Source: Candidatus Gastranaerophilales bacterium (lineage in GTDB: Bacteria; Cyanobacteriota; Vampirovibrionia; Gastranaerophilales; CAJFVJ01). Taken from it: a DNA stretch of 23,269 bases. Of the stretch, positions 16,901-23,269 are shown one piece after another. Where the stretch lies: positions 1-23,269 of the forward strand of contig JAQUTS010000008.1 in the NCBI GenBank assembly GCA_028694275.1, read 5' to 3'. Both the position numbers and the translations under genes were made by a program. How positions within the stretch are numbered: position 1 is the stretch's first letter; every line of letters begins with the position of its first letter. The notes beneath the pieces are model-generated. The model had not been told where the DNA came from, did no database searches, and was given only the letters and a program-made list of their open reading frames with translations.

Positions 16901-17483
16901 AATCTATCTCATTCAAGATGATTGTGGATTTTTCGACTCTGGTCTCAACCATCTCAAGCTCACGGGTAGCTTGTTCTATTTTTCGGTCAAAATCAGCCAC
17001 GCCTGCGATTTCATCGATGATTTTGCGTCTTTCATTGGGAGTTGTGTTGGTAATTCCTGTTACATCCCCTTGCATGATTACATTGTAGCTATTTGGGGAG
17101 ATATTGTACTTGGCAAGATAATCATGGATTTCTGATAAAGTAGAACCCTTGCCATTCAAAGCGTATGAGCTGATAAAATTCCCTGCACCGGCTTTTTTGA
17201 TTTTGCGTGTGACGACAATAGGTTCATCTTCACCCGCAGGGGCAAATGTGATTTTGACGGCAGCCTCGTTTTTGTTGTTATGAGTGCTTATGAGGTGAAA
17301 TAACTTTTCCGCGCGCAAAGTACGCGAAGAAGACAGCCCAAGTGCAAACAGCACGCTGTCTATGATGTTACTCTTGCCCGAACCGTTAGGTCCTGATATA
17401 GTCGTAAATCCGTCCATAAAGGGAATTGTGACTTTGTTGGCAAAAGATTTGAAATTGTCTATTTCAATCTCTTTAATATACAT
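13986..17483 (-). CDS. smc: Chromosome partition protein SMC
   Basis: An 1165-residue condensin ATPase of standard length. The head contains Walker A GPNGSGKSN (31-39) at the N-terminus, and near the C-terminus the signature SGGEKSLTALA and Walker B PFYAFDEVDMHLDG. Between them are two long coiled coils (about 165-490 and 665-1000) and a hinge (about 505-650) with glycine-rich SGLGGIHAPLAKLG and the strand SLALEVAMGSRMRYIVVD. The FDEVDMHLD wording is closer to cyanobacterial SMCs, as I remember them, than to Firmicutes. With ATP and ScpAB it organises and segregates the chromosome. It opens the smc-scpA-scpB operon. Long ORFs on the opposite strand within it are antisense shadows. Confidence 0.98.
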   Translation of the reverse strand: MYIKEIEIDNFKSFANKVTIPFMDGFTTISGPNGSGKSNIIDSVLFALGLSSSRTLRAEKLFHLISTHNNKNEAAVKITFAPAGEDEPIVVTRKIKKAGAGNFISSYALNGKGSTLSEIHDYLAKYNISPNSYNVIMQGDVTGITNTTPNERRKIIDEIAGVADFDRKIEQATRELEMVETRVEKSTIILNEIDSRMEQLEQERKEALKYKKLKDEKTELESKISVVKYFDIKNSIERLHESILEANKQKKLEQETLKKLSKTLILTQAELDDVAAMVKTKGEAEQIEIKKHSEALKGEIARKKDSIAFCDKQIADNKDAGTSSNDNIANLKQKIDDTLIKIEGKNDEIKIIESNIAKEKAELERVLSQVTDINQSTNEHVERRNDLRRQVEKIRDDENLLIKEKIPMEEKLSSLRKELTDSKDVLAQLEESQKMFDSNEELLKTQIEEIQKELVDFESAQKKTLTELDTIKNQITDSSYNINLAYRKIQNLEAQKQAFEDANFGRAIETVMNSGLGGIHAPLAKLGKVDKKYSLALEVAMGSRMRYIVVDSDEVASVAIEILKSANAGRASFLPLNKIKKAPASLNLPKEQGVVDYAIDLIEYDDVYDDAFYHALGDTLVVEDMQVARRLFGRYRMVTLDGSIVEKSGLMTGGSNAKSSLKFSQNEDEELATYKKRLEEFESKHKGLESSKSELEEKHEKIRKYYSDAMNELNKKKIEYDNIVRNKSDAQKNIEAKLEFIKEAEPKIEELGKNLDIFEEKHLAINELSAALTEQISKIEEEMPQDELSKLNELTEGIEFEIKKLETQIANCNNEIKGFNMEIEFHNESIKSQEERIVKGNLDNVKLVEDKEKYAAEIEQIQAQITELDIKIKEIGEKLGELQSKRDELQKSVIDIEKQKATLETKIERTTEQLEAYKARRKELEPELVAIREELQQNGFDLAELKPTEISIDEVMRKISSLDRRMEELGAVNMRAIQDYDEVGARKAELEDRLKTLDDERKQINDRMLGYEDLKKKAFLETFNNINENFKDIFAQLSDGEGKLILENPENPLAGGMTIEARPRDKKMQRLESMSGGEKSLTALAFVFAIQRYMPAPFYAFDEVDMHLDGINVEKLSDMIKKQAAHTQFIVVSLRKPMIESANRTIGVTQKEKGITKVTGVRLSD

Positions 17484-17538
17484 TTTGTCGACTCAAATGG
17501 AAAAATTCGCACTCTCTTGATAATAAACGTTCCTCATT

Positions 17539-17568
17539 ATTACACTATATGTAGAGTAGTGATGTCAA
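17539..17568 (-). promoter_or_regulatory. Promoter of the smc-scpA-scpB operon
   Basis: On the minus strand a perfect TTGACA (17568-17563) precedes TGTAAT (17544-17539) with an 18-base spacer, starting transcription about 50 bases before the smc ATG. It lies back to back with the promoter of the rightward amidohydrolase gene. Confidence 0.6.
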
Positions 17569-17622
17569 GGTGTTCTCCTTTATTTCAATAAAATATAGTA
17601 GTTTTAACGCAAAAAAGAATTA

Positions 17623-17650
17623 TTTACACAGATAAAAAATTATGTATGAT
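17623..17650 (+). promoter_or_regulatory. Promoter of the amidohydrolase-glycosyltransferase pair
   Basis: TTTACA (17623-17628) and TATGAT (17645-17650) are 16 bases apart, giving a predicted leader near 36 bases. AAGG lies nine bases before the ATG at 17693. Confidence 0.55.
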
Positions 17651-17692
17651 AAAATAGAAAGGTCCGAAAATAAGAAACGAAGGTTAAGTTGA

Positions 17693-19024
17693 ATGTCAGA
17701 AGTTTATAAAGCAAAATGGATACTGCCTGCAAACGAAGAAGTTCTGGAAAACAAAGCACTGGTAGTAAAAGACGGCAAAATTCTTGATATCATTGATGAT
17801 ACCAACATAGAGGGTTATTTTAACGGGGAAGAATATGAGTTTTATGATTACGGAAACTCCATCCTGACACCGGGTTTCATCAATATGCACACGCACCTTC
17901 AATACTCGGATATCCCGACATACAAACCAAATAATCACGAAGCAATTATCAAAAGATTTCTTCTTACATTGAGAAAAATATTTTATGTAAGATATATGCC
18001 TCCTGAAAAATTCATGAACAGAATGATAAATTTGTTCAAAGAATATGCCTGCTGGAGCAAAAAGGACAAGGTAAAATCCTTCAAAAAAGGCCTTGAAATG
18101 TCTATTGTTTCAGGAACAACGACCCTTGCTCAAGTATCTGCGGAAAAAGAATTCATTGATATTTTGAACAATATCCCGCTCAAAACATATATATTTATAG
18201 AACTTTTTTCAGATTCTGAAAAATCAAGCAAAAAAGCTTTTCGAAAACTAAAAAAACAAGTGCATAAGTTTTTAATAAGAAAAAAAGAAAACACTTTCCT
18301 CGGTATGGCACCGCACTCATTATACGGTGTTCACAAACGCCTATGGAGAGTTATAGCCAAGTTTTCCCGCAAACACCATGCCCTTTTGCAAACAAGCCTC
18401 GGTGAATGCCAAGATGAACTCGACTGGCTAAAATACGGCCATTCTGATGTGGATTTATTCCACAAGTTTATCGGTTTTCAAAATATGAAACCTGACAAAA
18501 CAGGCCTTACACCAGTTGAATATCTGCAAGAGTTTGATGCAATGCGCGATAATTTTATTGCCGTACATGTAAATCAACTATACGATGAAGAACTTGAAAC
18601 ACTTGCCAATCTTGGCGCAAGCGTTGTTCATTGCCCAAGAAGCAATCAGTATTTTCACAAAAAAACAGCGAATATTTTTAACTTGATGAAATATTTCCCC
18701 GGAAAAGTTGCCTTAGGGACAGACAGCCTCATCAGCAACAGTGATTTAAGCATTTTGAACGAGGCAAAATATATCCGCAACAGAAAAAAAGGCATAAGCG
18801 ATTTGCAATATCTTGATATGATGACCATAAACGCAGCCAAAATCCTAAAACTCGATGATAGAGTGGGAAGCATTGAAAAAGGTAAAGATGCGGACTTTTT
18901 GGTATTCAAGCTGGAAAACGGCGAAACACACGAAAACCTCTTCGATAAAGAGTTCCCTGATTATGTATTTTCATCGGGTGAAGTCGTAGCCAAGCACAAA
19001 AATCTTTTGCTCAAATTGAACTAG
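17693..19024 (+). CDS. Amidohydrolase of the SsnA/TRZ (cytosine or aminofutalosine deaminase-like) group, with altered active-site motif
   Basis: A 443-residue metal-dependent hydrolase: a small beta domain, TIM barrel and C-terminal beta closure (VGSIEKGKDADFLVF). Seen motifs are H66-x-H68 (NMHTHLQYS), H208 (MAPHSLYGV), H292 (IAVHVNQL) and D344 (ALGTDSLIS). These are the usual positions for a mononuclear zinc or iron site that deaminates or dechlorinates heterocycles. The beta-5 motif, normally His-x-x-Glu, reads S235-L-G-E238, so one expected metal ligand is a serine; the DNA reads AGC there with no frameshift. Residues 80-200 carry a basic helical insertion. Relatives deaminate S-adenosylhomocysteine, guanine or aminofutalosine (menaquinone route), but I cannot choose a substrate. 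It is followed after seven bases by a glycosyltransferase gene. Confidence 0.82.
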   Translation: MSEVYKAKWILPANEEVLENKALVVKDGKILDIIDDTNIEGYFNGEEYEFYDYGNSILTPGFINMHTHLQYSDIPTYKPNNHEAIIKRFLLTLRKIFYVRYMPPEKFMNRMINLFKEYACWSKKDKVKSFKKGLEMSIVSGTTTLAQVSAEKEFIDILNNIPLKTYIFIELFSDSEKSSKKAFRKLKKQVHKFLIRKKENTFLGMAPHSLYGVHKRLWRVIAKFSRKHHALLQTSLGECQDELDWLKYGHSDVDLFHKFIGFQNMKPDKTGLTPVEYLQEFDAMRDNFIAVHVNQLYDEELETLANLGASVVHCPRSNQYFHKKTANIFNLMKYFPGKVALGTDSLISNSDLSILNEAKYIRNRKKGISDLQYLDMMTINAAKILKLDDRVGSIEKGKDADFLVFKLENGETHENLFDKEFPDYVFSSGEVVAKHKNLLLKLN

Positions 19025-19031
19025 GACAAAA

Positions 19032-20015
19032 ATGAAAATATTAGTACTCTCACCCGCAAGTATAATCGGTGAAATGATTATAAAAGGTATCGCAAGAGGG
19101 TTTGAAGCCCTTGGTGCTGATGTGCTTTTATTTGATGTTAAAGAAATTGACAAAGCAAAAATCAAAAACTTCAATCCTGATGTAGTTTTTGGGATGGATT
19201 ATATTTTCTTTCATGATGAAAATCTTGAAACTTTTATAGATTCTTTGAATGTGCCCTGTGTGTATTATTTTATTGATGACCCAAAAAGTGTCTTCGCCCA
19301 CGGCGGACGAGAAAACTGGCTCGATAAACTGAACAAAAGAAAAAACTCTATAATATACAGCTGGGATGAAAAATACCTACCTGATTTCACCGCCGAGGCG
19401 CATTATCTTTCAACAGGAATTGATTTTGAGCTGTATAAACAAGACGACCCCTCAATTTATATGCCGCCATCAAGGCTTCTTTTTGCAGGCAGACCACTGA
19501 CTGACAGGCGCGAAAGCATCATAGCAGAAGTCGTCAAGGCTTTTGCTGGTTTGCTTACAATATATTGTTACCCGCCTCATTTTGAACAAAGTGTCAAAAA
19601 TATGCGCGAAAAAGGATTCTTAAACGAAGCCCAAATAGAAGACTATAAAAAATCCTACAGAGGATTTTTGCCTGATGAAAAACACCTGGCAGCAGCTTAC
19701 CATAGAGCCGATATGATACTCAATATCACGCTTGAGCAAGGATTTTCGAGTATGAATTCAAGAGTACTCGAGGGTCTTGCAACAGGGTCATTTTTGATTA
19801 GTGACTACATCGAAGACACCGCTAAGTATTTTGATGAAGGCAAAGACCTTATTTTGTACAAAAATACGGATGAGCTTATTAATTATATAAGAGAATATAA
19901 AGATGCGCCTGAAAAAAGAGCAAAAATAAAAGGAAATGCTGTTTCCAAGATAGAAAAAAACCACACTTTGGCATCAAGGGCTGAAATAATATTGGAGAGA
20001 ATAAAAGCTCTTTAG
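19032..20015 (+). CDS. CgeB/DUF3880-like glycosyltransferase
   Basis: A 327-residue soluble protein with a GT-B-like fold. The N-terminal half resembles the CgeB/DUF3880 domain (MKILVLSPA; CVYYFIDDPKSVF at 76-88). The C-terminal half resembles the group 1 nucleotide-sugar-binding domain, with LLFAGRPLTDRRE (149-161) and SRVLEGLATGSFLISDYIED (243-262), the place of the usual R-x-x-E-A-L-A-x-G motif. Such proteins attach sugars to spores, cell-surface glycans or flagellins; donor and acceptor are not evident here. It begins seven bases after the amidohydrolase stop, with AGGA overlapping that stop, so the two are one transcript. Its stop overlaps the convergent 61-residue gene by four bases. 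Confidence 0.8.
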   Translation: MKILVLSPASIIGEMIIKGIARGFEALGADVLLFDVKEIDKAKIKNFNPDVVFGMDYIFFHDENLETFIDSLNVPCVYYFIDDPKSVFAHGGRENWLDKLNKRKNSIIYSWDEKYLPDFTAEAHYLSTGIDFELYKQDDPSIYMPPSRLLFAGRPLTDRRESIIAEVVKAFAGLLTIYCYPPHFEQSVKNMREKGFLNEAQIEDYKKSYRGFLPDEKHLAAAYHRADMILNITLEQGFSSMNSRVLEGLATGSFLISDYIEDTAKYFDEGKDLILYKNTDELINYIREYKDAPEKRAKIKGNAVSKIEKNHTLASRAEIILERIKAL

Positions 20016-20197
20016 CCGTTATTTTTGAATAACTTACCAGTGTCAACAATAGTTTTCATCATAAAATAATTATAACCTTGATTTTCGACCAGTGCCTCTA
20101 TAAAATAAGTATTTTGGTCAGTTTGCATTTCAAGGTGTGTTAAAAGTTTTTTGTTTTGTTCTTCAAACAGTTTTTTGAGTTTTTTATATTTCTTCAT
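20012..20197 (-). CDS. Small helical protein (61 residues), divergent partner of an XRE regulator
   Basis: A short basic-then-polar protein (MKKYKKLKKLFEEQNKKLL, later YFIEALVENQGYNYFMM) predicted by eye to be mainly helical, with no membrane segment and no family I know. A strong Shine-Dalgarno (AAGGAG six bases before ATG 20197) and a good promoter (TTGACA, 17 bases, TAGAAT at 20283-20255) support that it is expressed. It is transcribed away from the XRE-type gene at 20326, an arrangement typical of repressor-target or antitoxin-toxin pairs. Neither role is shown by the sequence. Confidence 0.65.
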   Translation of the reverse strand: MKKYKKLKKLFEEQNKKLLTHLEMQTDQNTYFIEALVENQGYNYFMMKTIVDTGKLFKNNG

Positions 20198-20226
20198 TTA
20201 CACTCCTTTACAAATTATTCCCTATC

Positions 20227-20306
20227 TTGAATATTTGTTCTTTATTTTGAATTAATTCTAATAGTTTATTCCTTATTTGTCAAGAATATTCAATTAATCT
20301 TATAAT
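20227..20306. promoter_or_regulatory. Divergent overlapping promoters with candidate operators
   Basis: The plus promoter is TTGTCA (20277-20282), 18 bases, TATAAT (20301-20306). The minus promoter is TTGACA (20283-20278), 17 bases, TAGAAT (20260-20255). Their -35 boxes occupy the same bases. Palindromes GAATTAATTC (20249-20258, across the minus -10) and GAATATTC (20284-20291), plus inverted copies TTGAATATT (20227-20235) and AATATTCAA (20285-20293), could bind a dimeric regulator, most simply the adjacent XRE protein. Confidence 0.6.
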
Positions 20307-20325
20307 TGTTCAAAAAAGGGATAAA

Positions 20326-20529
20326 ATGAATTCAAAAGAACAAGTAAAAATAATAATGGTAAAAGAGGGTTTAACTGCTAAACAGTTGGCTGAATTACTT
20401 GCAGAAAAAACAGGCAAGCACTATACCCAACAGAGTATTCTTCATAAAATTTCTTTAAGCTCTTTCAGGTTTGATGAGGTAAGAATGATTGCCGAATTAC
20501 TAGGTTATAAAATTAATATTGAAAAGTAA
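20326..20529 (+). CDS. Small XRE/Cro-type helix-turn-helix regulator
   Basis: A 67-residue single-domain DNA-binding protein. The helix-turn-helix covers about residues 17-43: TAKQLAELLAEKTG as the first helix and turn, then YTQQSILHKIS as the recognition helix. It ends with EVRMIAELLGYKINIEK, the typical closing helix and strand of this small XRE family. AAGGG is five bases before the ATG, and the predicted transcription start leaves a leader of only about 13 bases. It probably controls its own promoter and that of the divergent 61-residue gene. It could be a chromosomal antitoxin or a phage-derived repressor; no integrase or toxin family is visible beside it. Confidence 0.8.
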   Translation: MNSKEQVKIIMVKEGLTAKQLAELLAEKTGKHYTQQSILHKISLSSFRFDEVRMIAELLGYKINIEK

Positions 20530-20569
20530 CATTTAATTGTAAAAAGTTTCCTCCGTCCGAGCAGGACAT

Positions 20570-20598
20570 AAAAAAAGATTCTGAATCAAGTTCAGAAT
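20570..20598 (-). terminator. Repeat-type hairpin with T tract on the minus strand
   Basis: ATTCTGAA (20578-20585) and TTCAGAAT (20591-20598) form a perfect eight-base stem around TCAAG. On the minus strand it is followed by C and then seven T's, a terminator-like arrangement. No minus-strand gene ends here, and the same wording (TTCAGAAT, TTGATTC) recurs as a dispersed intergenic repeat in unrelated bacteria, as I recall. It may instead be such a repeat, or work imperfectly for the XRE gene on the plus strand. Confidence 0.5.
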
Positions 20599-20754
20599 GA
20601 CCCCTATAAAAATTAAGTTTTAGAAATGATTTTTTACATTCAAAAAAGAATCTTGATTTGAGCCAAAAAATCAGACAATGGCTAAAACTCCGCCCCTATC
20701 GTGAATTTTTACACTTTTAGATTATAAGAAGCTTTTAAAACAATAAAATATTTG

Positions 20755-20817
20755 CTGTCAACCTACTTTTATATGCTTGACAACCCTTTGCTTAAGTGAC
20801 AGACTTGTAGGTATAGT
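20755..20817 (+). promoter_or_regulatory. Promoter region of the pyrophosphatase gene with interleaved inverted repeats
   Basis: TATAGT (20812-20817) is a plausible -10 with a weak TTGCTT -35 at 20788-20793 (18 bases). A perfect TTGACA at 20777-20782 is too far from it. Four six-base arms occur in the order CTGTCA (20755), ACCTAC (20761), TGACAG (20797), GTAGGT (20807): each pair is complementary but the pairs are interleaved. TTGACA can also pair with TGTCAA at 20756-20761. Confidence 0.4.
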
Positions 20818-20850
20818 ATTACAAAAGTTTTATAAGGGAGAATAGGATTT

Positions 20851-23269
20851 ATGAACTCTAAATTAAAAAACTTTGGTTACTGGTCAATACTAGCATTCGT
20901 AGGTTCTTTATTTGCAGCAGCTCCATCTTTTGCGAGCGAAGCAGATCTTGTTGTGCCTGCGTTATCAGCTCACCCAACAGACTTCAATCTGTTGGTAGTT
21001 GGTATGGTTATTAGTGCTTTGGGATTGGTTTACGGTATCATCGAATACCTTAAAGTCAAAAACATCAAAGCGCACAAATCTATGCTGGATGTAGGTAACC
21101 TTATCTTCGAAACATGCAAAACATACTTAATTCAACAAGGTAAATTCCTTATCGTGTTGGAATTATTTATTGCAGCTTGTATCGGTTTCTACTTCGGATT
21201 CCTAGAGCATATGGATGCTCAAGGAGTATTAATGATCTTAGGTTGGTCAGTGGTAGGTATTCTTGGTTCATACGGCGTTGCGTGGTATGGAATCAGAATG
21301 AACACTCTTGCCAACGCAAGAACCGCTTTCACAGCACTGGAAGCAAAACCTCTTAAAATCTTGGGCATACCGCTTAAAGTCGGTATGAGCATCGGAGTTT
21401 TGCTTGTAAGCGTCGAATTGTTGATGATGCTTACAATCTTACTTTTCGTACCGGGCCATTTGGCAGGTGCGTGCTTCATCGGATTTGCTATCGGTGAATC
21501 ACTTGGTGCAAGTGCACTTCGTGTAGCCGGCGGTATTTTCACAAAAATCGCTGACATCGGTTCAGATTTGATGAAAATTCAATTCAATATTAAAGAAGAC
21601 GATCCTCGTAACCCTGGTGTAATTGCCGATTGTACAGGTGACAATGCAGGCGATAGCATCGGTCCTACAGCGGATGGTTTTGAAACATACGGTGTAACAG
21701 GCGTTGCTCTTGTAAGCTTTATCTTGCTTGCAGTTTCTAACCCTGCACACCAAGTTACTTTATTAACATGGATCTTTGCAATGAGATTCTTGATGATCAT
21801 CACATCAGTTGCTGCTTATCAGGTTAATGAAGTTATTAACCAAATTTTCTTCTCTAAAGCAGAGAAGTTGGATTTTGAAGTTCCTTTGACAAACTTGATC
21901 TGGATCAGCTCAGTATTGTCAATCGCAATGACTTACGGCGTAAGCCACTGGTTGTTGGCCAACAGACTACCAGGTGATATGTGGCTTGTATTATCAAGCA
22001 TCATCTCATTCGGTACTTTGGGAGCGGCTTTGATTCCTGAATTCACAAAAGTATTCACAAGTACAAAAGCAAAACACACTCAAGAAGTTGTAACTGCATC
22101 AAGAGAAGGCGGAGCGTCTTTGACAATCCTATCCGGTCTTGTAGCAGGTAATTTCTCAGCATTTTGGATTGGCTTGACAATCGCAGCTCTTATGGGCGGT
22201 GCATATTTCGCAAGCTTGTTCATCCCTGCTGATATTATGATTTACGCTTCCGTATTTGCGTTTGGTCTTGTTGCTTTCGGATTCCTCGGTATGGGTCCTG
22301 TAACAATTGCTGTTGACAGCTATGGCCCTGTTACGGATAACGCTCAATCAGTTTATGAACTTTCATTGATTGAAGAGATCCCTAACATCGAAGCCGATAT
22401 CGAAGCAGAATACGGATTCAAACCTGATTTCGAGAAAGCTAAACAATTCTTGGAAGAAAACGACGGAGCAGGTAATACATTCAAAGCAACTTCAAAACCT
22501 GTACTTATCGGTACAGCTGTTGTTGGTGCTACCACAATGATCTTCTCGCTCATTTTGGTAATTCAAAATACTCTTGGCGTACAGCCTGAGTCAATTTTGA
22601 ACCTGCTTAACCCATATACAATTCTAGGATTCATCCTAGGCGGTGCGGTAATTTTCTGGTTTACAGGAAGCTCTATGCAAGCTGTTACAACCGGAGCATA
22701 CAGCGCAGTTGAATACATCAAAGATAACATCGACCTTGGAGATGAAGCTTCTGCTAAAGCTTCAACAGAAAACTCCAAAGAAGTTGTAAAAATCTGTACT
22801 CAATATGCACAAAAAGGTATGTTCAATATCTTCATCGCATTGTTCTCATTCGCTTTGGCATTTGCGTTCTTCTCAGCGCCGGGTGCCCACTCAAATGAGC
22901 CTGTATCATTCTTCGTGAGCTATTTGATTGCAATCGCAACATTTGGCTTGTACCAAGCAGTCTTTATGGCTAACGCTGGCGGATGTTGGGATAACGCGAA
23001 GAAAATCGTGGAAGTTGACCTTAAAGAAAAAGGAACAGCTCTTCATGAAGCTACTGTTGTAGGTGATACAGTAGGTGATCCTTTCAAAGATACATCATCA
23101 GTTGCAATGAACCCAATCATCAAGTTCACAACATTGTTCGGTCTGTTAGCGATGGAAATCGCTATCTCTGAATCTTTCAGAAGCATCGCTCCATACGTTG
23201 GACTTGTGTTCTTTGCAATCGCGTTGTTCTTTGTATATCGTTCTTTCTACGGTATGAGAATACCAGTGA
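20851..23269 (+). CDS. hppA: Membrane-bound proton/sodium-pumping pyrophosphatase, C-terminus missing
   Basis: 806 residues are visible and the frame is open at the window edge, probably close to the true end. The enzyme hydrolyses cytoplasmic pyrophosphate and pumps H+ and/or Na+ across the inner membrane through about 16 helices. Seen motifs are RVAGGIFTKIADIGSDL (224-240), the pyrophosphate site EDDPRNPGVIAD (249-260), TGDNAGDSIGPTADGFETYG, the GNTFK segment with K545, and GDTVGDPFKDT (738-748). A lysine at the K545 position marks K+-independent enzymes in this family, so potassium independence is inferred. The GDNAGDSIGPTADGFETYG wording belongs to a divergent branch I recall from gut anaerobes, not the classical GDNVGDVAGMGAD form. 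The N-terminus (LAFVGSLFAAAPSFASEAD) looks like a cleavable signal peptide. AGGA and GGGAG precede the ATG. Confidence 0.95.
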   Translation, partial: MNSKLKNFGYWSILAFVGSLFAAAPSFASEADLVVPALSAHPTDFNLLVVGMVISALGLVYGIIEYLKVKNIKAHKSMLDVGNLIFETCKTYLIQQGKFLIVLELFIAACIGFYFGFLEHMDAQGVLMILGWSVVGILGSYGVAWYGIRMNTLANARTAFTALEAKPLKILGIPLKVGMSIGVLLVSVELLMMLTILLFVPGHLAGACFIGFAIGESLGASALRVAGGIFTKIADIGSDLMKIQFNIKEDDPRNPGVIADCTGDNAGDSIGPTADGFETYGVTGVALVSFILLAVSNPAHQVTLLTWIFAMRFLMIITSVAAYQVNEVINQIFFSKAEKLDFEVPLTNLIWISSVLSIAMTYGVSHWLLANRLPGDMWLVLSSIISFGTLGAALIPEFTKVFTSTKAKHTQEVVTASREGGASLTILSGLVAGNFSAFWIGLTIAALMGGAYFASLFIPADIMIYASVFAFGLVAFGFLGMGPVTIAVDSYGPVTDNAQSVYELSLIEEIPNIEADIEAEYGFKPDFEKAKQFLEENDGAGNTFKATSKPVLIGTAVVGATTMIFSLILVIQNTLGVQPESILNLLNPYTILGFILGGAVIFWFTGSSMQAVTTGAYSAVEYIKDNIDLGDEASAKASTENSKEVVKICTQYAQKGMFNIFIALFSFALAFAFFSAPGAHSNEPVSFFVSYLIAIATFGLYQAVFMANAGGCWDNAKKIVEVDLKEKGTALHEATVVGDTVGDPFKDTSSVAMNPIIKFTTLFGLLAMEIAISESFRSIAPYVGLVFFAIALFFVYRSFYGMRIPV

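Larger units (their letters stand above)
20530..20850. other. Intergenic region upstream of the pyrophosphatase gene
   Basis: About 320 AT-rich bases with no protein or tRNA gene. It contains a small GTCC-GAGCA-GGAC hairpin at 20555-20567, an eight-base-stem repeat hairpin at 20578-20598, a partial degenerate echo of that repeat (GAATCTTGATTTGAG at about 20647-20661), and interleaved inverted repeats plus promoter boxes at 20755-20817. Confidence 0.5.

Noticed and set aside
16363..17088. 241-codon open frame on the plus strand inside smc
   Set aside because: It is antisense to the conserved SMC head and coiled coil, has Ser/Leu-rich low-complexity composition typical of a reverse reading of Glu/Lys-rich coiled coil, and no ribosome binding site.
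20012..20529. Prophage remnant or classical toxin-antitoxin locus
   Set aside because: No integrase, attachment repeats or recognised toxin family is seen; only the divergent layout suggests it.

Overview
The window is 23,269 bases of AT-rich bacterial DNA carrying 18 recognisable or probable protein genes, two of them cut by the window edges. I infer a non-photosynthetic relative of cyanobacteria (Vampirovibrionia/Melainabacteria, probably the gut order Gastranaerophilales). The inference rests on low GC, an SMC protein whose Walker B region (FDEVDMHLDG) resembles cyanobacterial SMCs from memory, one flagellin, a membrane pyrophosphatase of the branch common in gut anaerobes, and a lineage-type membrane protein with FxG tags. 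It is not proven by a marker gene.

Layout. 1-2769 (minus): a signalling operon made of a sensor kinase with an N-terminal receiver, a single-domain CheY-like regulator, and the start of a PilB/GspE-type pilus ATPase. 2770-3334: no protein gene; it holds divergent promoter-like boxes, a possible orphan small RNA with its own terminator, and decayed short repeats. 3335-3832 (minus): a coiled-coil protein of unknown function. 3900-6367 (minus): histidine genes, namely hisD preceded by one gene fusing HisA, HisI and HisE. 6477-7625 (minus): nagA. 7805-8644 (minus): a short flagellin with a strong terminator and a seven-C tract between its ribosome binding site and start codon.

9042-12289 (plus): a small ORF, a secreted glycine-zipper protein, the release-factor methyltransferase prmC, and a membrane protein built from two similar halves. 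12275-17483 (minus): a compact smc-scpA-scpB condensin operon ending in a 117-residue unknown. 17693-20015 (plus): an amidohydrolase with an altered active-site motif plus a CgeB-like glycosyltransferase. 20012-20529: a 61-residue protein and an XRE-type regulator, transcribed divergently from promoters sharing one -35 region. 20851-end (plus): a membrane-bound pyrophosphatase lacking its C-terminus.

How they work together. Most of the window is housekeeping: chromosome organisation, histidine synthesis, amino-sugar breakdown, release-factor modification and ion pumping. The surface-related parts are the pilus motor with its kinase and regulator, the flagellin, and perhaps the glycosyltransferase. 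The best candidates for something undescribed are the HisA-HisI-HisE fusion, the kinase-receiver-PilB operon with its degenerate GGDEF-like tail, the amidohydrolase/glycosyltransferase pair, the duplicated membrane protein, the divergent regulator module and the orphan RNA. I found no CRISPR array, tRNA, rRNA, insertion sequence or prophage.
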